Shown in pieces: positions 8,902-17,851 of a stretch of 64,000 bases of DNA (the first letter of the stretch is position 1; every line of letters starts with the position of its first letter). The notes beneath the pieces are model-generated. The model searched no databases and was not told the origin of the DNA. It saw only the letters and a program-made list of their open reading frames with translations. Source of the stretch: Betaproteobacteria bacterium Ga0077540. Lineage in GTDB: Bacteria; Pseudomonadota; Gammaproteobacteria; Burkholderiales; Methylophilaceae. The position numbers and the translations under genes are program-made. The stretch is taken from assembly GCA_001464125.1 (NCBI GenBank), contig LNEP01000004.1, forward strand, positions 1-64,000, read 5' to 3'.

Positions 8902-10944
8902 TTAACTGTGCTTTTTAATCAAGATGGCCTGACAAGAGACCGCATGGGCAGGTACTGCTGTAGCACTTGGTTTGCGGACCGGTTGATATTCGCCTTGTGC
9001 ACCCAGTGTCCAAGCATCTACGTTGTCTTGTAAATATGGGGTGAGCAAATCTTCGATGATGCGCTTCTGCATCATCTCATCGTGAATTGGCCATGCCACC
9101 TCAACACGGCGCAGCATATTGCGGCTCATCCAATCCGCACTGGACAACCAAAGATGGCGCTCACCCGCCACATTAAAATAGAACACACGTGAATGCTCTA
9201 GCAAGCGCCCAACGATGGAGCGCACCCGCACACGACCCCCTAATGCCGGTAAATCGACAGGTAAAATACACGCTCCGCGAACAATCAAATCGATTTCCAC
9301 ACCTTTTTTCGCGGCTGCAATCAACGCAAGTACCAACGCCTCATCTGTGAGCGAGTTCATTTTGGCAATGATACTAGCAGGCTGGCCACGTCCTGCGGCT
9401 AACTGCGCTTTTCTGATTTGCGCCAACATCGCGGTATGCAATGTAAATGGTGCAACCAGCAATTGCTGCATGCGCGGTAGTGGTAGCTCGCTGGTTAAAT
9501 GCCTAAACACATGCTCCATCTCTCGCGTAATCGCAGCATCGGCAGTCAACATGCAGACATCGGTATATAGCTTAGCTGTTTTGGGATTGTAATTACCTGT
9601 TGAAAGATGCGCGTAGCGCTTAATGACTTTGCCTTCGCGTCGCATAATCAACAGCATTTTGGCATGTGTTTTCAAACCTACCACGCCATACACCACCTGT
9701 GCACCTATCGACTCCAGCGCTTCAGCCCAGTTAATATTGGCTTCTTCATCGAAGCGCGCCTTGAGTTCAACCACTACCAGCACCTCTTTGCCTCTGCGCA
9801 CCGCCAATTGGAGTAAGCGCAGTATTCTGGAATCGGCACCAGTACGGTAAATAGTTTGACGAATCGCCAATACATCTGGGTCATCAACGGCTTCTTCCAG
9901 CATTTGAATCACCGCGTCAAAGCTTTCAAAAGGCTGATGAATCAATACATCTTTTTCTTTGATTTGCGCCAGAATAGATTGATTCCGTTGCAAGCTTTTT
10001 GGCCATTGCGGTAAGAACGGCGTGAATTTAAGGTGCGCACCCTCTGCCATGTCCGGCAGTTGAATCAAGCGCCCCAGATTAACCGGACCATTCACGCGGT
10101 ACAATGCCTGCGGTGGTAACTTAAATTGCTCCAGCAAGAAATGAGCAAGCTCTTCGTGGCATTCATGCGAAACCTCTAAACGCACAGCCTCACCATATTG
10201 ACGGTGTGCGAGCTCTTCACGCAAGGCTGTACGTAAGTTATCTACGTCATCCTCATCCAGCGCTAAGTCAGAGTTGCGGGTTACGCGAAACTGCGAAAAG
10301 TGCAGAATACGTGCGCCGCTGAATAAGTCATCCAAATTGGCACGGATAATACTGGTGAGCGAAACAAAACACTGAGCCTTTTGACTGATATTGGCAGGCA
10401 AACGTACCAAGCGCGGCACCACACGCGGCACACGTACAATCGCAATATTGCGTTCCTGATTGTGGGCGTATTCTAACTCCACAATAAAATTGAGTGACTT
10501 ATTAGCCACTTGTGGAAATGGATGGGATGGATCCAACGCCACCGGCATCAGTAAGGGCTTGACCTCACGTTTGAAATATTGCGCCACCCATTGTTTCTGT
10601 TCCGGCGAACGCACACCGCCCGATACTAAATGCACATTTTCTTTAGCCAGCGTCGGCATCAGTACATCATTAAATAGCTGATATTGCTTGGCCACTAGGG
10701 CATGTGCTTTATTGGCAATTTGTGCAAAGCTTTCAGTACTCACAACGCCTTGTGTGACATTGTCATGCACGGCTTGTAATTGTTGAGGCATACGCACCTC
10801 AAAAAACTCATCTAAATTAGACGCCACGATGCATAAAAAACGCAGGCGCTCTAATAACGGATAGTCTTCACGCTCGGCTAGCGTCAGTACGCGTTGGTTA
10901 AAACTGAGGATACTTAAATCACGGTCTAATAATGGGGTCATCAT
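8902..10944 (-). CDS. ppk1: Polyphosphate kinase
   Basis: Makes long-chain polyphosphate from ATP. The protein has the N-terminal block LLDRDLSILSFNQRVL and the next block LRFLCIVASNLDEFFEVRM. The phosphorylated-histidine region reads GLKTHAKMLLIMRREGKVIKRYAHLSTGNYNP, and the second catalytic domain contains LEHSRVFYF. The ORF track extends to a TTG at 11004, but family members start shortly before the DRDLSILSF block, so I place the start at the ATG pair at 10944/10941, giving about 680 aa. A Pho-box-like element lies in the region that the longer version would translate. Operon with sixA. Confidence 0.93.
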   Translation of the reverse strand: MMTPLLDRDLSILSFNQRVLTLAEREDYPLLERLRFLCIVASNLDEFFEVRMPQQLQAVHDNVTQGVVSTESFAQIANKAHALVAKQYQLFNDVLMPTLAKENVHLVSGGVRSPEQKQWVAQYFKREVKPLLMPVALDPSHPFPQVANKSLNFIVELEYAHNQERNIAIVRVPRVVPRLVRLPANISQKAQCFVSLTSIIRANLDDLFSGARILHFSQFRVTRNSDLALDEDDVDNLRTALREELAHRQYGEAVRLEVSHECHEELAHFLLEQFKLPPQALYRVNGPVNLGRLIQLPDMAEGAHLKFTPFLPQWPKSLQRNQSILAQIKEKDVLIHQPFESFDAVIQMLEEAVDDPDVLAIRQTIYRTGADSRILRLLQLAVRRGKEVLVVVELKARFDEEANINWAEALESIGAQVVYGVVGLKTHAKMLLIMRREGKVIKRYAHLSTGNYNPKTAKLYTDVCMLTADAAITREMEHVFRHLTSELPLPRMQQLLVAPFTLHTAMLAQIRKAQLAAGRGQPASIIAKMNSLTDEALVLALIAAAKKGVEIDLIVRGACILPVDLPALGGRVRVRSIVGRLLEHSRVFYFNVAGERHLWLSSADWMSRNMLRRVEVAWPIHDEMMQKRIIEDLLTPYLQDNVDAWTLGAQGEYQPVRKPSATAVPAHAVSCQAILIKKHS

Positions 10945-10978
10945 GCGTTCAATTCTATGCTGAAACCTAAGCTCATTT

Positions 10979-10996
10979 ATGACAAATTTGTGACAT
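10979..10996 (-). promoter_or_regulatory. Pho-box-like site upstream of ppk
   Basis: On the minus strand ATGTCAC-AAAT-TTGTCAT has two 7-base repeats at 11-base spacing with the A-rich spacer of the PhoB box (consensus CTGTCAT-AWAA-CTGTCAT); each heptamer differs from it by one or two bases. A TAGAAT hexamer (10952-10957) lies 21 bases on, one 11-base turn more than in the classic two-repeat sites, and very close to the start codon. Phosphate control of ppk is known in several bacteria. Confidence 0.5.
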
Positions 10997-11016
10997 TGCT
11001 GCAAGTTTAATTGGAC

Positions 11017-12564
11017 TTACAGTGTGTCTAATCGCCCCAATAACCCTTGCGCGTAATCCGTAATCGCAGCGCGTTGTTCGTCTGTCATATTATTCACATG
11101 TTTTACCATTAGAGCAGTGCGAGGGTTTTGCGCTAGCGCAACTTGATGCTTAATCATAAAGTGCCAATACAAGCTAGTGATCGGGCAAGCTTGCGGACCA
11201 GTTTTTACATCAGGTCGATATCGACAGCCATCACAATAGTTACTCATACGCTGGATATAGGCACCGCTAGCAATATAGGGTTTAGAAGTAAAGCGTCCAC
11301 CATTTGCGTGGAGCGCCATCCCAACTACATTCGGCAACTCCACCCATTCCACCGCATCTACATACACAGCCAAATACCAAGCTTGCACTTGATCAGGCGC
11401 AATTTCTGCAAGTAACGCAAACATACCCGTTACCATTAAACGCTGAATGTGGTGGGCGTAACCATGCTTGAGCGTTTGCGCGATGGTTTGCTGCATACAG
11501 TGCATATCGGTATTGCCTGTCCAATACCACAAAGGCAACGTACGTTGATGTTGGTAATGATTGCTTTGTGCAATCGATGGCATATCCAACCAATAAACAC
11601 CACGGATAAACTCACGCCAGCCTAAAATCTGTCGAATAAAGCCTTCCACGCTGGCCAACGGCAACTGCTTTTCACGGTAAGCTCGCTCAGCAGCTTGAAT
11701 CACTTCTCGTGGGTTTAATAATTTTAAATTTAGCGATGATGCTAATAGGGAATGCCACAAAAATGCATGTGCAGGCTGCTCTACTTGCCACATCGCGTCT
11801 TGATGCGTCCCAAAGTCTACTAACTTGTGTTCAATAAAGGCCGCTAACAGCTCAAGCGCTTGCGCGCGTGTCACAGGCCAACAAAAATGTTGCAGGCTAC
11901 CAGGATGGTCTGAAAAGTAATGCTCAACATCAGCAAATACTTGGTGCGTAATGAGATCAATTGCAAAATGTGGCACCTCTGGTAGCGCCTGTGGCCCCTG
12001 CTTACCAAATGCCTTGCGATTGGCGTTATCGTAATTCCATTCACCGCCTTCTGGCTGACCATGCTGCATTAACACCTGATGCTGCTTACGCATATTGCGA
12101 TAAAAAAATTCCATGCGTAAGGTTTTACTTTGACCCGCCCAATGTCTGAAATTCGCTTGGCTGCACATAAAGTGGGTGTCGTCGCGCACAATCAGTGTCG
12201 TGTTGGTCTGCTGGGCACAGGCTTGAAGGGCTTGCAAAACACGATGCTCACCCGGCTCGCATACGATGATTTTTTGTGGTTGGTGTTGCTTGATTTGGTC
12301 TAGCCACAATTCATGCAATTGGGTGAATGTGTGTTCACCTATTTTGAAATAGTGAAAAGGAACACCTTTGGATTCAAGTATTTGCGCGAAATGACGCATT
12401 GCCGATAAGAACAGCGCAATGCGCGCTTTGTGACTCCAAACGTGGGCACCCTCTCCCGTCACCTCTGCCATCAACACATGGTCGCAACTTGGGTCTAAAT
12501 TTTCTAGGGCGGGATTGTCCAAGGTGAGTTGATCACCTAAGACAATTATTAAATGGCGTATCAT
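11017..12564 (-). CDS. Photolyase/cryptochrome-related protein (FeS type)
   Basis: A 515-aa member of the deoxyribodipyrimidine-photolyase-related family (FeS bacterial cryptochromes and (6-4) photolyases such as Agrobacterium PhrB). It starts with LIIVLGDQLTLDNPALENLD, typical of this group. The C-terminal FAD-binding region has GFIRQILGWREFIRGVYW, and a cysteine cluster, YCDGCRYRPDVKTGPQACP, provides [4Fe-4S] ligands. It probably repairs UV photoproducts using light; a purely sensory role is possible. Its ATG overlaps the stop of the DUF2256 gene (ATGA), so the two are translationally coupled. Confidence 0.88.
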   Translation of the reverse strand: MIRHLIIVLGDQLTLDNPALENLDPSCDHVLMAEVTGEGAHVWSHKARIALFLSAMRHFAQILESKGVPFHYFKIGEHTFTQLHELWLDQIKQHQPQKIIVCEPGEHRVLQALQACAQQTNTTLIVRDDTHFMCSQANFRHWAGQSKTLRMEFFYRNMRKQHQVLMQHGQPEGGEWNYDNANRKAFGKQGPQALPEVPHFAIDLITHQVFADVEHYFSDHPGSLQHFCWPVTRAQALELLAAFIEHKLVDFGTHQDAMWQVEQPAHAFLWHSLLASSLNLKLLNPREVIQAAERAYREKQLPLASVEGFIRQILGWREFIRGVYWLDMPSIAQSNHYQHQRTLPLWYWTGNTDMHCMQQTIAQTLKHGYAHHIQRLMVTGMFALLAEIAPDQVQAWYLAVYVDAVEWVELPNVVGMALHANGGRFTSKPYIASGAYIQRMSNYCDGCRYRPDVKTGPQACPITSLYWHFMIKHQVALAQNPRTALMVKHVNNMTDEQRAAITDYAQGLLGRLDTL

Positions 12565-12734
12565 CTTTGAGCTTTTGCTGCGCTACTACAACGTTGGGAG
12601 CAGTATTTGACAGCCTCCCAATTCTTTGCCCACGCTTTGCGCCATACCATAGTACGACCACAGGTCATACAGAGCTTACTTGGAAGATTGGATTTGTTGC
12701 CTTTAAATTGGTTATTACGCGGTGCAGAGGTCAT
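12561..12734 (-). CDS. DUF2256 family small cysteine protein (not in ORF track)
   Basis: A 57-aa protein found by translating the gap between the photolyase gene and tcdA. It begins MTSAPRNNQFKGNKSNLPSK and contains LCMTCGRTMVWRKAW and KYCSQRC, giving a CxxC and a CxxxC pair likely to bind zinc. This closely matches the DUF2256 family, which is often found beside photolyase-like genes. Its ATG is 10 bases past the tcdA stop, and its TGA overlaps the photolyase ATG. Function unknown; the coupling suggests an accessory role for the photolyase. Confidence 0.85.
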   Translation of the reverse strand: MTSAPRNNQFKGNKSNLPSKLCMTCGRTMVWRKAWAKNWEAVKYCSQRCSSAAKAQR

Positions 12735-12744
12735 GCCTCACTGA

Positions 12745-13533
12745 CTATGATTTTAAAATGTGGTTCAACGCCAATTGTGCTGCCGCAAAACCAAAAGGTG
12801 CCGTCACGCATACGCTGGAGCCGTAACCAGCACAATTTAAACCAGTAATCCCTGCATCCGCCGCACACGTCTCACCTTCAGCTTGTACTGGCTTAAGCGC
12901 AGGCTCATCAGAAAATACAGCAGCAATGCCAAACTTTGCAGACTTTTTAGTATTGCTCGCTTTAGGAAAATTAAAATCACGGCGCAATTGATTGCGCACC
13001 TTGGCCAATAAACGGTCCCCTGTCACATACGCTAAATCCGTAACTTGAATACGTGTAGGATCCAACCGTCCACCGGCACTACCCACCATCACCAGCGGCA
13101 ACTTCTGTTGCTCACAAAACGCTGCCAGCGCTACTTTAGCATTAGCGTCATCAATACAATCAACAATGACATCTGCATGTGGTAGTAATGTAGCGATATT
13201 CTCAGGCGAAATAAAATCTTCGATCGTGTGCACCACACAAGCTGGATTGATGGCATGGATGCGCTGTTGCATCGCAGTAATTTTAGGCAACCCAAATGCA
13301 CCGTCTAGCGCATGCAATTGTCGATTTACATTCGATTCAGCAATATTATCCAAATCGATTATGGTGAGCGATCCAACAGCATTGCGTGCTAGCGCTTCTA
13401 CCGCCCAAGAGCCTACGCCACCAATACCAATCACAGTTACATGCGCGGCTTGCAACTTCACCAAACCGACTTCACCATATAGCCGGTGTACACCGCTAAA
13501 ACGGCGCGCATAATCTGGAGTATCGTTCAACAT
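12745..13533 (-). CDS. tcdA: tRNA threonylcarbamoyladenosine dehydratase (TcdA/CsdL)
   Basis: An E1/ThiF-fold enzyme that uses ATP to cyclise t6A37 of tRNAs to ct6A. The 262-aa protein begins with the family block YARRFSGVHRLYGEVGL, then the nucleotide loop VTVIGIGGVGSWAVEALARN near residues 33-52, and DVIVDCIDDANAKVAL. C-terminal family blocks VFSDEPALKP and APFGFAAAQLALN are present. It is 2 bases from the acpS stop and leads into the DUF2256-photolyase pair, so the run is probably one transcript. Confidence 0.92.
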   Translation of the reverse strand: MLNDTPDYARRFSGVHRLYGEVGLVKLQAAHVTVIGIGGVGSWAVEALARNAVGSLTIIDLDNIAESNVNRQLHALDGAFGLPKITAMQQRIHAINPACVVHTIEDFISPENIATLLPHADVIVDCIDDANAKVALAAFCEQQKLPLVMVGSAGGRLDPTRIQVTDLAYVTGDRLLAKVRNQLRRDFNFPKASNTKKSAKFGIAAVFSDEPALKPVQAEGETCAADAGITGLNCAGYGSSVCVTAPFGFAAAQLALNHILKS

Positions 13534-13535
13534 CG

Positions 13536-13913
13536 CTACTGCTCTAGCACCACAAACGCAGCTGCTAAGTTTTTCTCATCGCTAATACTCACATGCATAT
13601 GCGTGATGTGTTTTTCTTGTACAAACAATGCAAGCTCTTGCGCCAAAACCAATACTGGCTTGCCCAAGTCATCGTGCGATACAGCAATATTTTGAAAGCT
13701 GACCACACCACGGATACCGGTGCCTAAGGCTTTCGAGAACGCCTCTTTGGCAGCAAATCGTTTGGCTAAGAAACGCGCTTTTAATTTAGTTAGCTGGTAG
13801 CTTTCCATCTCACTTTCCGCAAGCACGCGTAAGGCAAACTCGTCGCCAAAATTCTGAATGGAGTGTTCTAGTCGGGCAACTTCGACGATGTCTGTGCCAA
13901 TCCCGTAAATCAT
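13536..13913 (-). CDS. acpS: Holo-[acyl-carrier-protein] synthase
   Basis: Transfers 4'-phosphopantetheine from CoA to a serine of acyl carrier protein. The 125-aa protein has [15 protein letters not shown] with the metal-binding Asp at the start and [20 protein letters not shown] with the metal-binding Glu. The ORF track extends 20 codons further upstream, but the true start is the ATG at 13913, which overlaps the pdxJ stop (ATGA). The pdxJ-acpS pair is standard in Proteobacteria, though pdxJ is broken here. Confidence 0.95.
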   Translation of the reverse strand: MIYGIGTDIVEVARLEHSIQNFGDEFALRVLAESEMESYQLTKLKARFLAKRFAAKEAFSKALGTGIRGVVSFQNIAVSHDDLGKPVLVLAQELALFVQEKHITHMHVSISDEKNLAAAFVVLEQ

Positions 13914-14627
13914 CGTGTTAAAGTTGCAGCTTCTTTCATCAGGGCCTTCATCTCGCGCACGGCATTGTCCCAACCCACAAATAAAGCATGTGCAACGATG
14001 GCGTGACCAATGTTCAACTCTTCAAAACCATACATACGCGCCACATGATGCACGTTGTGGTAATGCAAGCCATGCCCAGCATTGACGACTAATTTAGCGT
14101 CACGCGCGTGATGCAAAGCACGCTCAATCCGGCTGAGTTCTTCCTCTTGTGCGCGCTCGGATTCAGCATCGGCAAAGGTACCAGTATGCAGTTCAATCAC
14201 GGGCGCACCTAATTTCACGGCGGCATCAATCTGTGCAATATCCGGCGCAATAAATAGTGAGACACGGATGCCAGCATCGCTCAATTTTTTTACTGCATGC
14301 TCAACTTTTGCGTAATGGCCAATCACATCCAAACCACCTTCGGTGGTACGTTCCTCGCGGCGCTCTGGCACCAAGCACACGTCTTGCGGGGCCGAGCATT
14401 TCATTCGTCACCGCACATTCCAAATTCATTTTGGTTTGCAACAACGGGCGCAAAGCAAAAATATCAGCGTCTTGCATATGGCGTCTATCTTCGCGCAAGT
14501 GCAAGGTAATGCTATCCGCGCCAGACTGTTCAGCGCGTAGCGCGGCCTGCACTACGCTAGGATATTTGGTGCCACGCGCCTGACGGATAGTGGCGACGTG
14601 GTCGATATTGACGCCTAATTTAATCAT
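13910..14627 (-). pseudogene. pdxJ: pyridoxine 5'-phosphate synthase, frameshifted by an internal deletion
   Basis: PdxJ condenses aminoacetone phosphate derivative with deoxyxylulose phosphate to form pyridoxine phosphate. The N-terminal part ([20 protein letters not shown] to [12 protein letters not shown]) and the C-terminal part ([20 protein letters not shown] to the stop) are both well conserved but in different frames. Between the codons for EML and PQDVC only GGCC remains, where family members such as E. coli PdxJ have seven residues (21 bases), so about 17 bases are missing. The shifted frame runs on as [14 protein letters not shown] to an early stop. The split ORFs are at 14301-14675 and 13910-14404. 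The loss could be a true mutation or a sequence/assembly error; the two halves show no other decay. Confidence 0.85.
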
Positions 14628-14655
14628 TTTGTAATTTTCTATTGTCAAAAAATGC

Positions 14656-15399
14656 TTACAACCCTTGCAGGTCAATGAGTAACTGCCGCGTATGCAGCGG
14701 TTTATCCCCTAAATAATGCGCTAGCAAATATCGCATTAACTGCTTACTTTGTGTTTGCGTGATAGCATCGCGATAATCCTCGCGCGCCATGGCAAGCAAT
14801 GTTTCACCGCGTAATTGTACGCCATTTTTAGTGGCACCCAATTCACATGCACCATATTCTGCTTCGTAGCGGTAAGTTGTTTCTGCCACAATTGGCTCAC
14901 CATTTTCATCTTGCAGCAACGGAATGGCATAGCCCAACTCTTGTAACAAGGTCAGCTCAAAACGCCTGAGGATGACTGCCAACTCAAGCGGATGATGCGC
15001 CGACGACAATCCAGATAGTGCATGTAAGGTATTCGCGTAATAGGCGAATAAATCTTCATGCGCGTCTTCTCTAGGTAGCAACCGTAACAACAACTCATTT
15101 AGGTAAAAGCCACACATCAGCGCTTCGCCTTTAAGCAAGGTCAACCCAGCTGACCAGTCCAGACTATGTAAGGTTTTGAGCTCATTTTTGCCTGACCAAG
15201 TACCGGTTAGCAACTGAAATGATTGCAACATACCCCGCATGGCAGAGCGTGGACGACGCGCACCTTTTGCCAACACGGCTACCCGACCAAATTGTTGTGT
15301 AAACAATTCAACCACCAAACTGGTTTCTTTGAAGGGGTAGGTATGCAGCACATACACAGGCTGATTATCTTGGCGATGCAGATGAAGTGGGGATGCCAT
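14656..15399 (-). CDS. recO: DNA repair protein RecO
   Basis: RecO helps RecR load RecA on SSB-coated single strands during gap repair. The 247-aa protein begins with an OB fold ([44 protein letters not shown]), followed by a helical domain containing [20 protein letters not shown]. The zinc-binding cysteines of some RecO proteins are not evident, as in other betaproteobacteria. It lies in the era-recO-pdxJ-acpS order typical of the class, with one unrecognised gene between era and recO. Confidence 0.93.
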   Translation of the reverse strand: MASPLHLHRQDNQPVYVLHTYPFKETSLVVELFTQQFGRVAVLAKGARRPRSAMRGMLQSFQLLTGTWSGKNELKTLHSLDWSAGLTLLKGEALMCGFYLNELLLRLLPREDAHEDLFAYYANTLHALSGLSSAHHPLELAVILRRFELTLLQELGYAIPLLQDENGEPIVAETTYRYEAEYGACELGATKNGVQLRGETLLAMAREDYRDAITQTQSKQLMRYLLAHYLGDKPLHTRQLLIDLQGL

Positions 15400-15420
15400 G
15401 TGTATAGAAATCCGTACTGG

Positions 15421-15873
15421 TTATCGCGCTAAGGCTGCCAAACTTTGTAGCAGTTCATCTTCGGCTTTTTCAATTAACAAAGGCACTAACATCTCATCAC
15501 CGGAAAACAGAATCATGGCAAAACGCATTTGTGTAGCAGGTACACGTGGGGTAAATTTACCAAAGCCATAACGATGATTGCGCATCAACTGCCATGCGCC
15601 TTTGGGTTCGGCAAACTCTGGTTTATCAAAGAGTTCGCGCACCATACTGGTGCCCACACTCTTCAGTGCATAACCACCCTGATCCGCCAAAATCACCCAG
15701 CCCATATCGCCATCTTTACTGGTGTTTTTGAGCTGATACAAATACCAGTTATCGTCCTCATACACCAATTGGAACACATTATTAATGCCGCCTGTTTTAC
15801 GATTGAGCGTGTAATAAATACCCTGATCGTCTAGCGTAATAGGCTGGCCAAATTCTAGTGACGAAGGTTGCAT
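15421..15873 (-). CDS. Unrecognised conserved-looking protein between era and recO
   Basis: A 150-aa soluble protein with no signal peptide or membrane helix. The ORF track begins at a GTG five codons upstream; the ATG at 15873 has GAGGGA at ideal distance and is preferred. The sequence is mixed alpha/beta, rich in aromatic residues (GIYYTLNRKTGG, DDNWYLYQLKNT, DMGWVILADQGGYALKS) and ends in a helix EDELLQSLAALA. Composition and ribosome site look like a real gene. I cannot assign a family. Its place inside a DNA-repair/RNA-processing operon (rnc-era-X-recO) is the only clue to its role. Confidence 0.75.
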   Translation of the reverse strand: MQPSSLEFGQPITLDDQGIYYTLNRKTGGINNVFQLVYEDDNWYLYQLKNTSKDGDMGWVILADQGGYALKSVGTSMVRELFDKPEFAEPKGAWQLMRNHRYGFGKFTPRVPATQMRFAMILFSGDEMLVPLLIEKAEDELLQSLAALAR

Positions 15874-15903
15874 CGCGTCCCTCAGCACAGCTTGCTTAGC
15901 GCA

Positions 15904-16788
15904 CTAATAGCCCAAACTTTTAAGCGCCCTCTCATCATCGGCCCAACCGCCTTTCACTTTGACCCAGGTTTCCAAATATACTTTTGAGCCAAACAGCTTC
16001 TCCATGTCTTGACGCGCTTCTGTGGAGATTTGCTTAAGCTTCTCACCACCTTTGCCAATGATCATGGGTTTCTGACTATCTTTATCGACGATAATTGCAG
16101 CAAAAATACGACGTAAATTTTTGACTGTTTCAAACTTTTCAATTTCCACCGCCACCGAATAAGGCACTTCGTCGCCGAGTAAGCGGAATATTTTCTCGCG
16201 GATCAATTCTGCCGCCAAAAAGCGTTCGTTCTTATCGGTCAGTTCATCTTCACCATAGATAGCCTCTTGCTCAGGCAAATGTTCTCGGGTGGCCGCTAGC
16301 AACTCATCTAGATTTAAGTTCTTTTTGGCACTCACCGGGATAATGCCAGCAAACGGGTGCAACAAGTCAAAGTCTTGAATTAACGGCAATAAATTGCCTT
16401 TGTCGCCCATTAAATCAGCTTTGTTTACCACCAACAGTACCGGCTTGTTTTTTGGCAATAGGCTTAATACCTTTTTATCAGCATCACCCAGTTTCATCGG
16501 TTCAATCACAAACAGCACTACATCCACTTCCGTTAGTACTTGTGTGACGGTTTTATTGAGTGTTTTGTTAAGCGCGTTTAAATGCTTTTGCTGAAAGCCT
16601 GGAGTATCTACAAATAGAAATTGCGTATCTTCCGTGGTATGTATGCCTAACAGACGATGGCGCGTAGTTTGCGCTTTACGTGAGGTAATCGCCAGCTTCA
16701 TCCCCAAAATATGGTTAAGCAATGTCGATTTGCCCACATTGGGTCGGCCTACAATCGCGACAGTGCCGCATTTAAAGGGTTGAGTCAT
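15904..16788 (-). CDS. era: GTPase Era
   Basis: Essential GTPase that binds the 3' end of 16S rRNA during 30S maturation. The 294-aa protein has the P-loop GRPNVGKSTLLN (about residues 14-25), switch sequence SRKAQTTRHRLLGI, DTPG, NKAD, and a C-terminal KH domain containing IIVDKDSQKPMIIGKGG. Its ATG overlaps the rnc stop codon (ATGA at 16785-16788), the usual rnc-era coupling. Confidence 0.97.
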   Translation of the reverse strand: MTQPFKCGTVAIVGRPNVGKSTLLNHILGMKLAITSRKAQTTRHRLLGIHTTEDTQFLFVDTPGFQQKHLNALNKTLNKTVTQVLTEVDVVLFVIEPMKLGDADKKVLSLLPKNKPVLLVVNKADLMGDKGNLLPLIQDFDLLHPFAGIIPVSAKKNLNLDELLAATREHLPEQEAIYGEDELTDKNERFLAAELIREKIFRLLGDEVPYSVAVEIEKFETVKNLRRIFAAIIVDKDSQKPMIIGKGGEKLKQISTEARQDMEKLFGSKVYLETWVKVKGGWADDERALKSLGY

Positions 16789-17453
16789 TGATTTATTTTT
16801 TCCATGGCTAATTGTGCAGCCTGTTGCTCTGCATTACGACGGCTAGTGCCCTCGCCTAAAGTTGTAATATTTAATTTGTTAATCACGCACTCCACCTTAA
16901 AGCTTTGCGCGTGCGCTTCGCCTTCAATCGAGACCACCATATAATCTGGCAGTTCTATTTTTTTGCTCTGCAAGTATTCTTGTAGCTGAGATTTTGCATC
17001 CTTATCAATCGCTTTGGGATCGATGGTACTCAGCTTTTGTGCAAACAGTTTTAGTACGACCACTTCTGCCGCTACAAAACCACCATCCAAATACACCGCG
17101 CCCACAATGGCCTCCAGCGCATCGGCTAAAATGGAGGGTCGACGCCAACCTGCGCTTTTAAGCTCGCCCTCACCCAGCTTAAGATAATCTTTAAGATTCA
17201 GTGTCAGTGCAATTTCGCATAAGCTAGACTCCTTGACTAACTGCGCACGCAGACGACTTAAATCACCCTCAGGCAACTTGGGAAAGCGCTGGTATAGCTG
17301 ATGCGCAACTATAAAGTTGAGCACGCTATCGCCCAGAAACTCTAGGCGTTCGTTATTATTGCCAGAAAAACTGCGGTGGGTAACGGCTAGCTGCAGAAGT
17401 GTTGTTGTATTAAATGTATAGCCAATGGATGACTGAAGTGAGACGAGTGACAT
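16785..17453 (-). CDS. rnc: Ribonuclease III
   Basis: Double-strand-specific endonuclease that processes rRNA precursors and structured mRNAs. The 222-aa protein has the signature NERLEFLGDSVLNF near residues 34-47, which carries catalytic acidic residues, a second acidic site at ILADALEAIVGAVYLDGG, and a C-terminal dsRNA-binding domain from about residue 150 ending GEGTSRRNAEQQAAQLAMEK. Part of the lepA-lepB-DUF4845-rnc-era operon. Confidence 0.97.
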   Translation of the reverse strand: MSLVSLQSSIGYTFNTTTLLQLAVTHRSFSGNNNERLEFLGDSVLNFIVAHQLYQRFPKLPEGDLSRLRAQLVKESSLCEIALTLNLKDYLKLGEGELKSAGWRRPSILADALEAIVGAVYLDGGFVAAEVVVLKLFAQKLSTIDPKAIDKDAKSQLQEYLQSKKIELPDYMVVSIEGEAHAQSFKVECVINKLNITTLGEGTSRRNAEQQAAQLAMEKINQ

Positions 17454-17459
17454 GCGAAG

Positions 17460-17828
17460 TTATTTGGGCGTGCTGCTGGCTTTAAAATCTAGCAAAATAC
17501 TCATATTCCCAAACAGCGGAATCACCTTCTGATATTCAACAACAATTGCACCGCCTTCAATACGTAAATCACGTCCAGAGACACTATCGATACTATCAAT
17601 AGCGGCCTGGCGATTAAACGCATCTGTAATTTCTTTTTTATTCAATTCACCTGAACTCGCAGTTGCAATTGACTTTACCGCGGTACGAACAGAGTTAAAT
17701 TCAACGTAGGCTGGGATAGATTTTAATAAAAAGGTACCAATGAATATCAGTGCTGCCAACACAACGATGGTGCCCCAAAAAGACATGCCGCGCTGAGATT
17801 TGCTTTGACGGTATTGTGATAGTTGCAT
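17460..17828 (-). CDS. DUF4845 membrane-anchored protein
   Basis: A 122-aa protein with a short basic N-terminus (QLSQYRQSKSQRG), one transmembrane helix at about residues 15-38 (MSFWGTIVVLAALIFIGTFLL), then a periplasmic domain containing YVEFNSVRTAVKSIA and YQKVIPLFGNMSILLDF. This is the DUF4845 family regularly found between lepB and rnc in betaproteobacteria. Function unknown; the N-terminal segment resembles a pilin-like hydrophobic helix. It sits 6 bases from rnc and 23 bases from lepB. Confidence 0.88.
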   Translation of the reverse strand: MQLSQYRQSKSQRGMSFWGTIVVLAALIFIGTFLLKSIPAYVEFNSVRTAVKSIATASSGELNKKEITDAFNRQAAIDSIDSVSGRDLRIEGGAIVVEYQKVIPLFGNMSILLDFKASSTPK

Positions 17829-17851
17829 AATCGTTCTCCTGTTACGCCATG

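Noticed and set aside
12567-12848. Plus-strand ORF of 93 aa
   Set aside because: It is the antisense of the DUF2256 gene and of the 3' end of tcdA; no ribosome site and no recognisable product.
14301-14404. Programmed frameshift in pdxJ
   Set aside because: There is no slippery heptamer or stimulatory structure, and six to seven conserved residues are missing at the junction, so shifting alone would not restore the protein.
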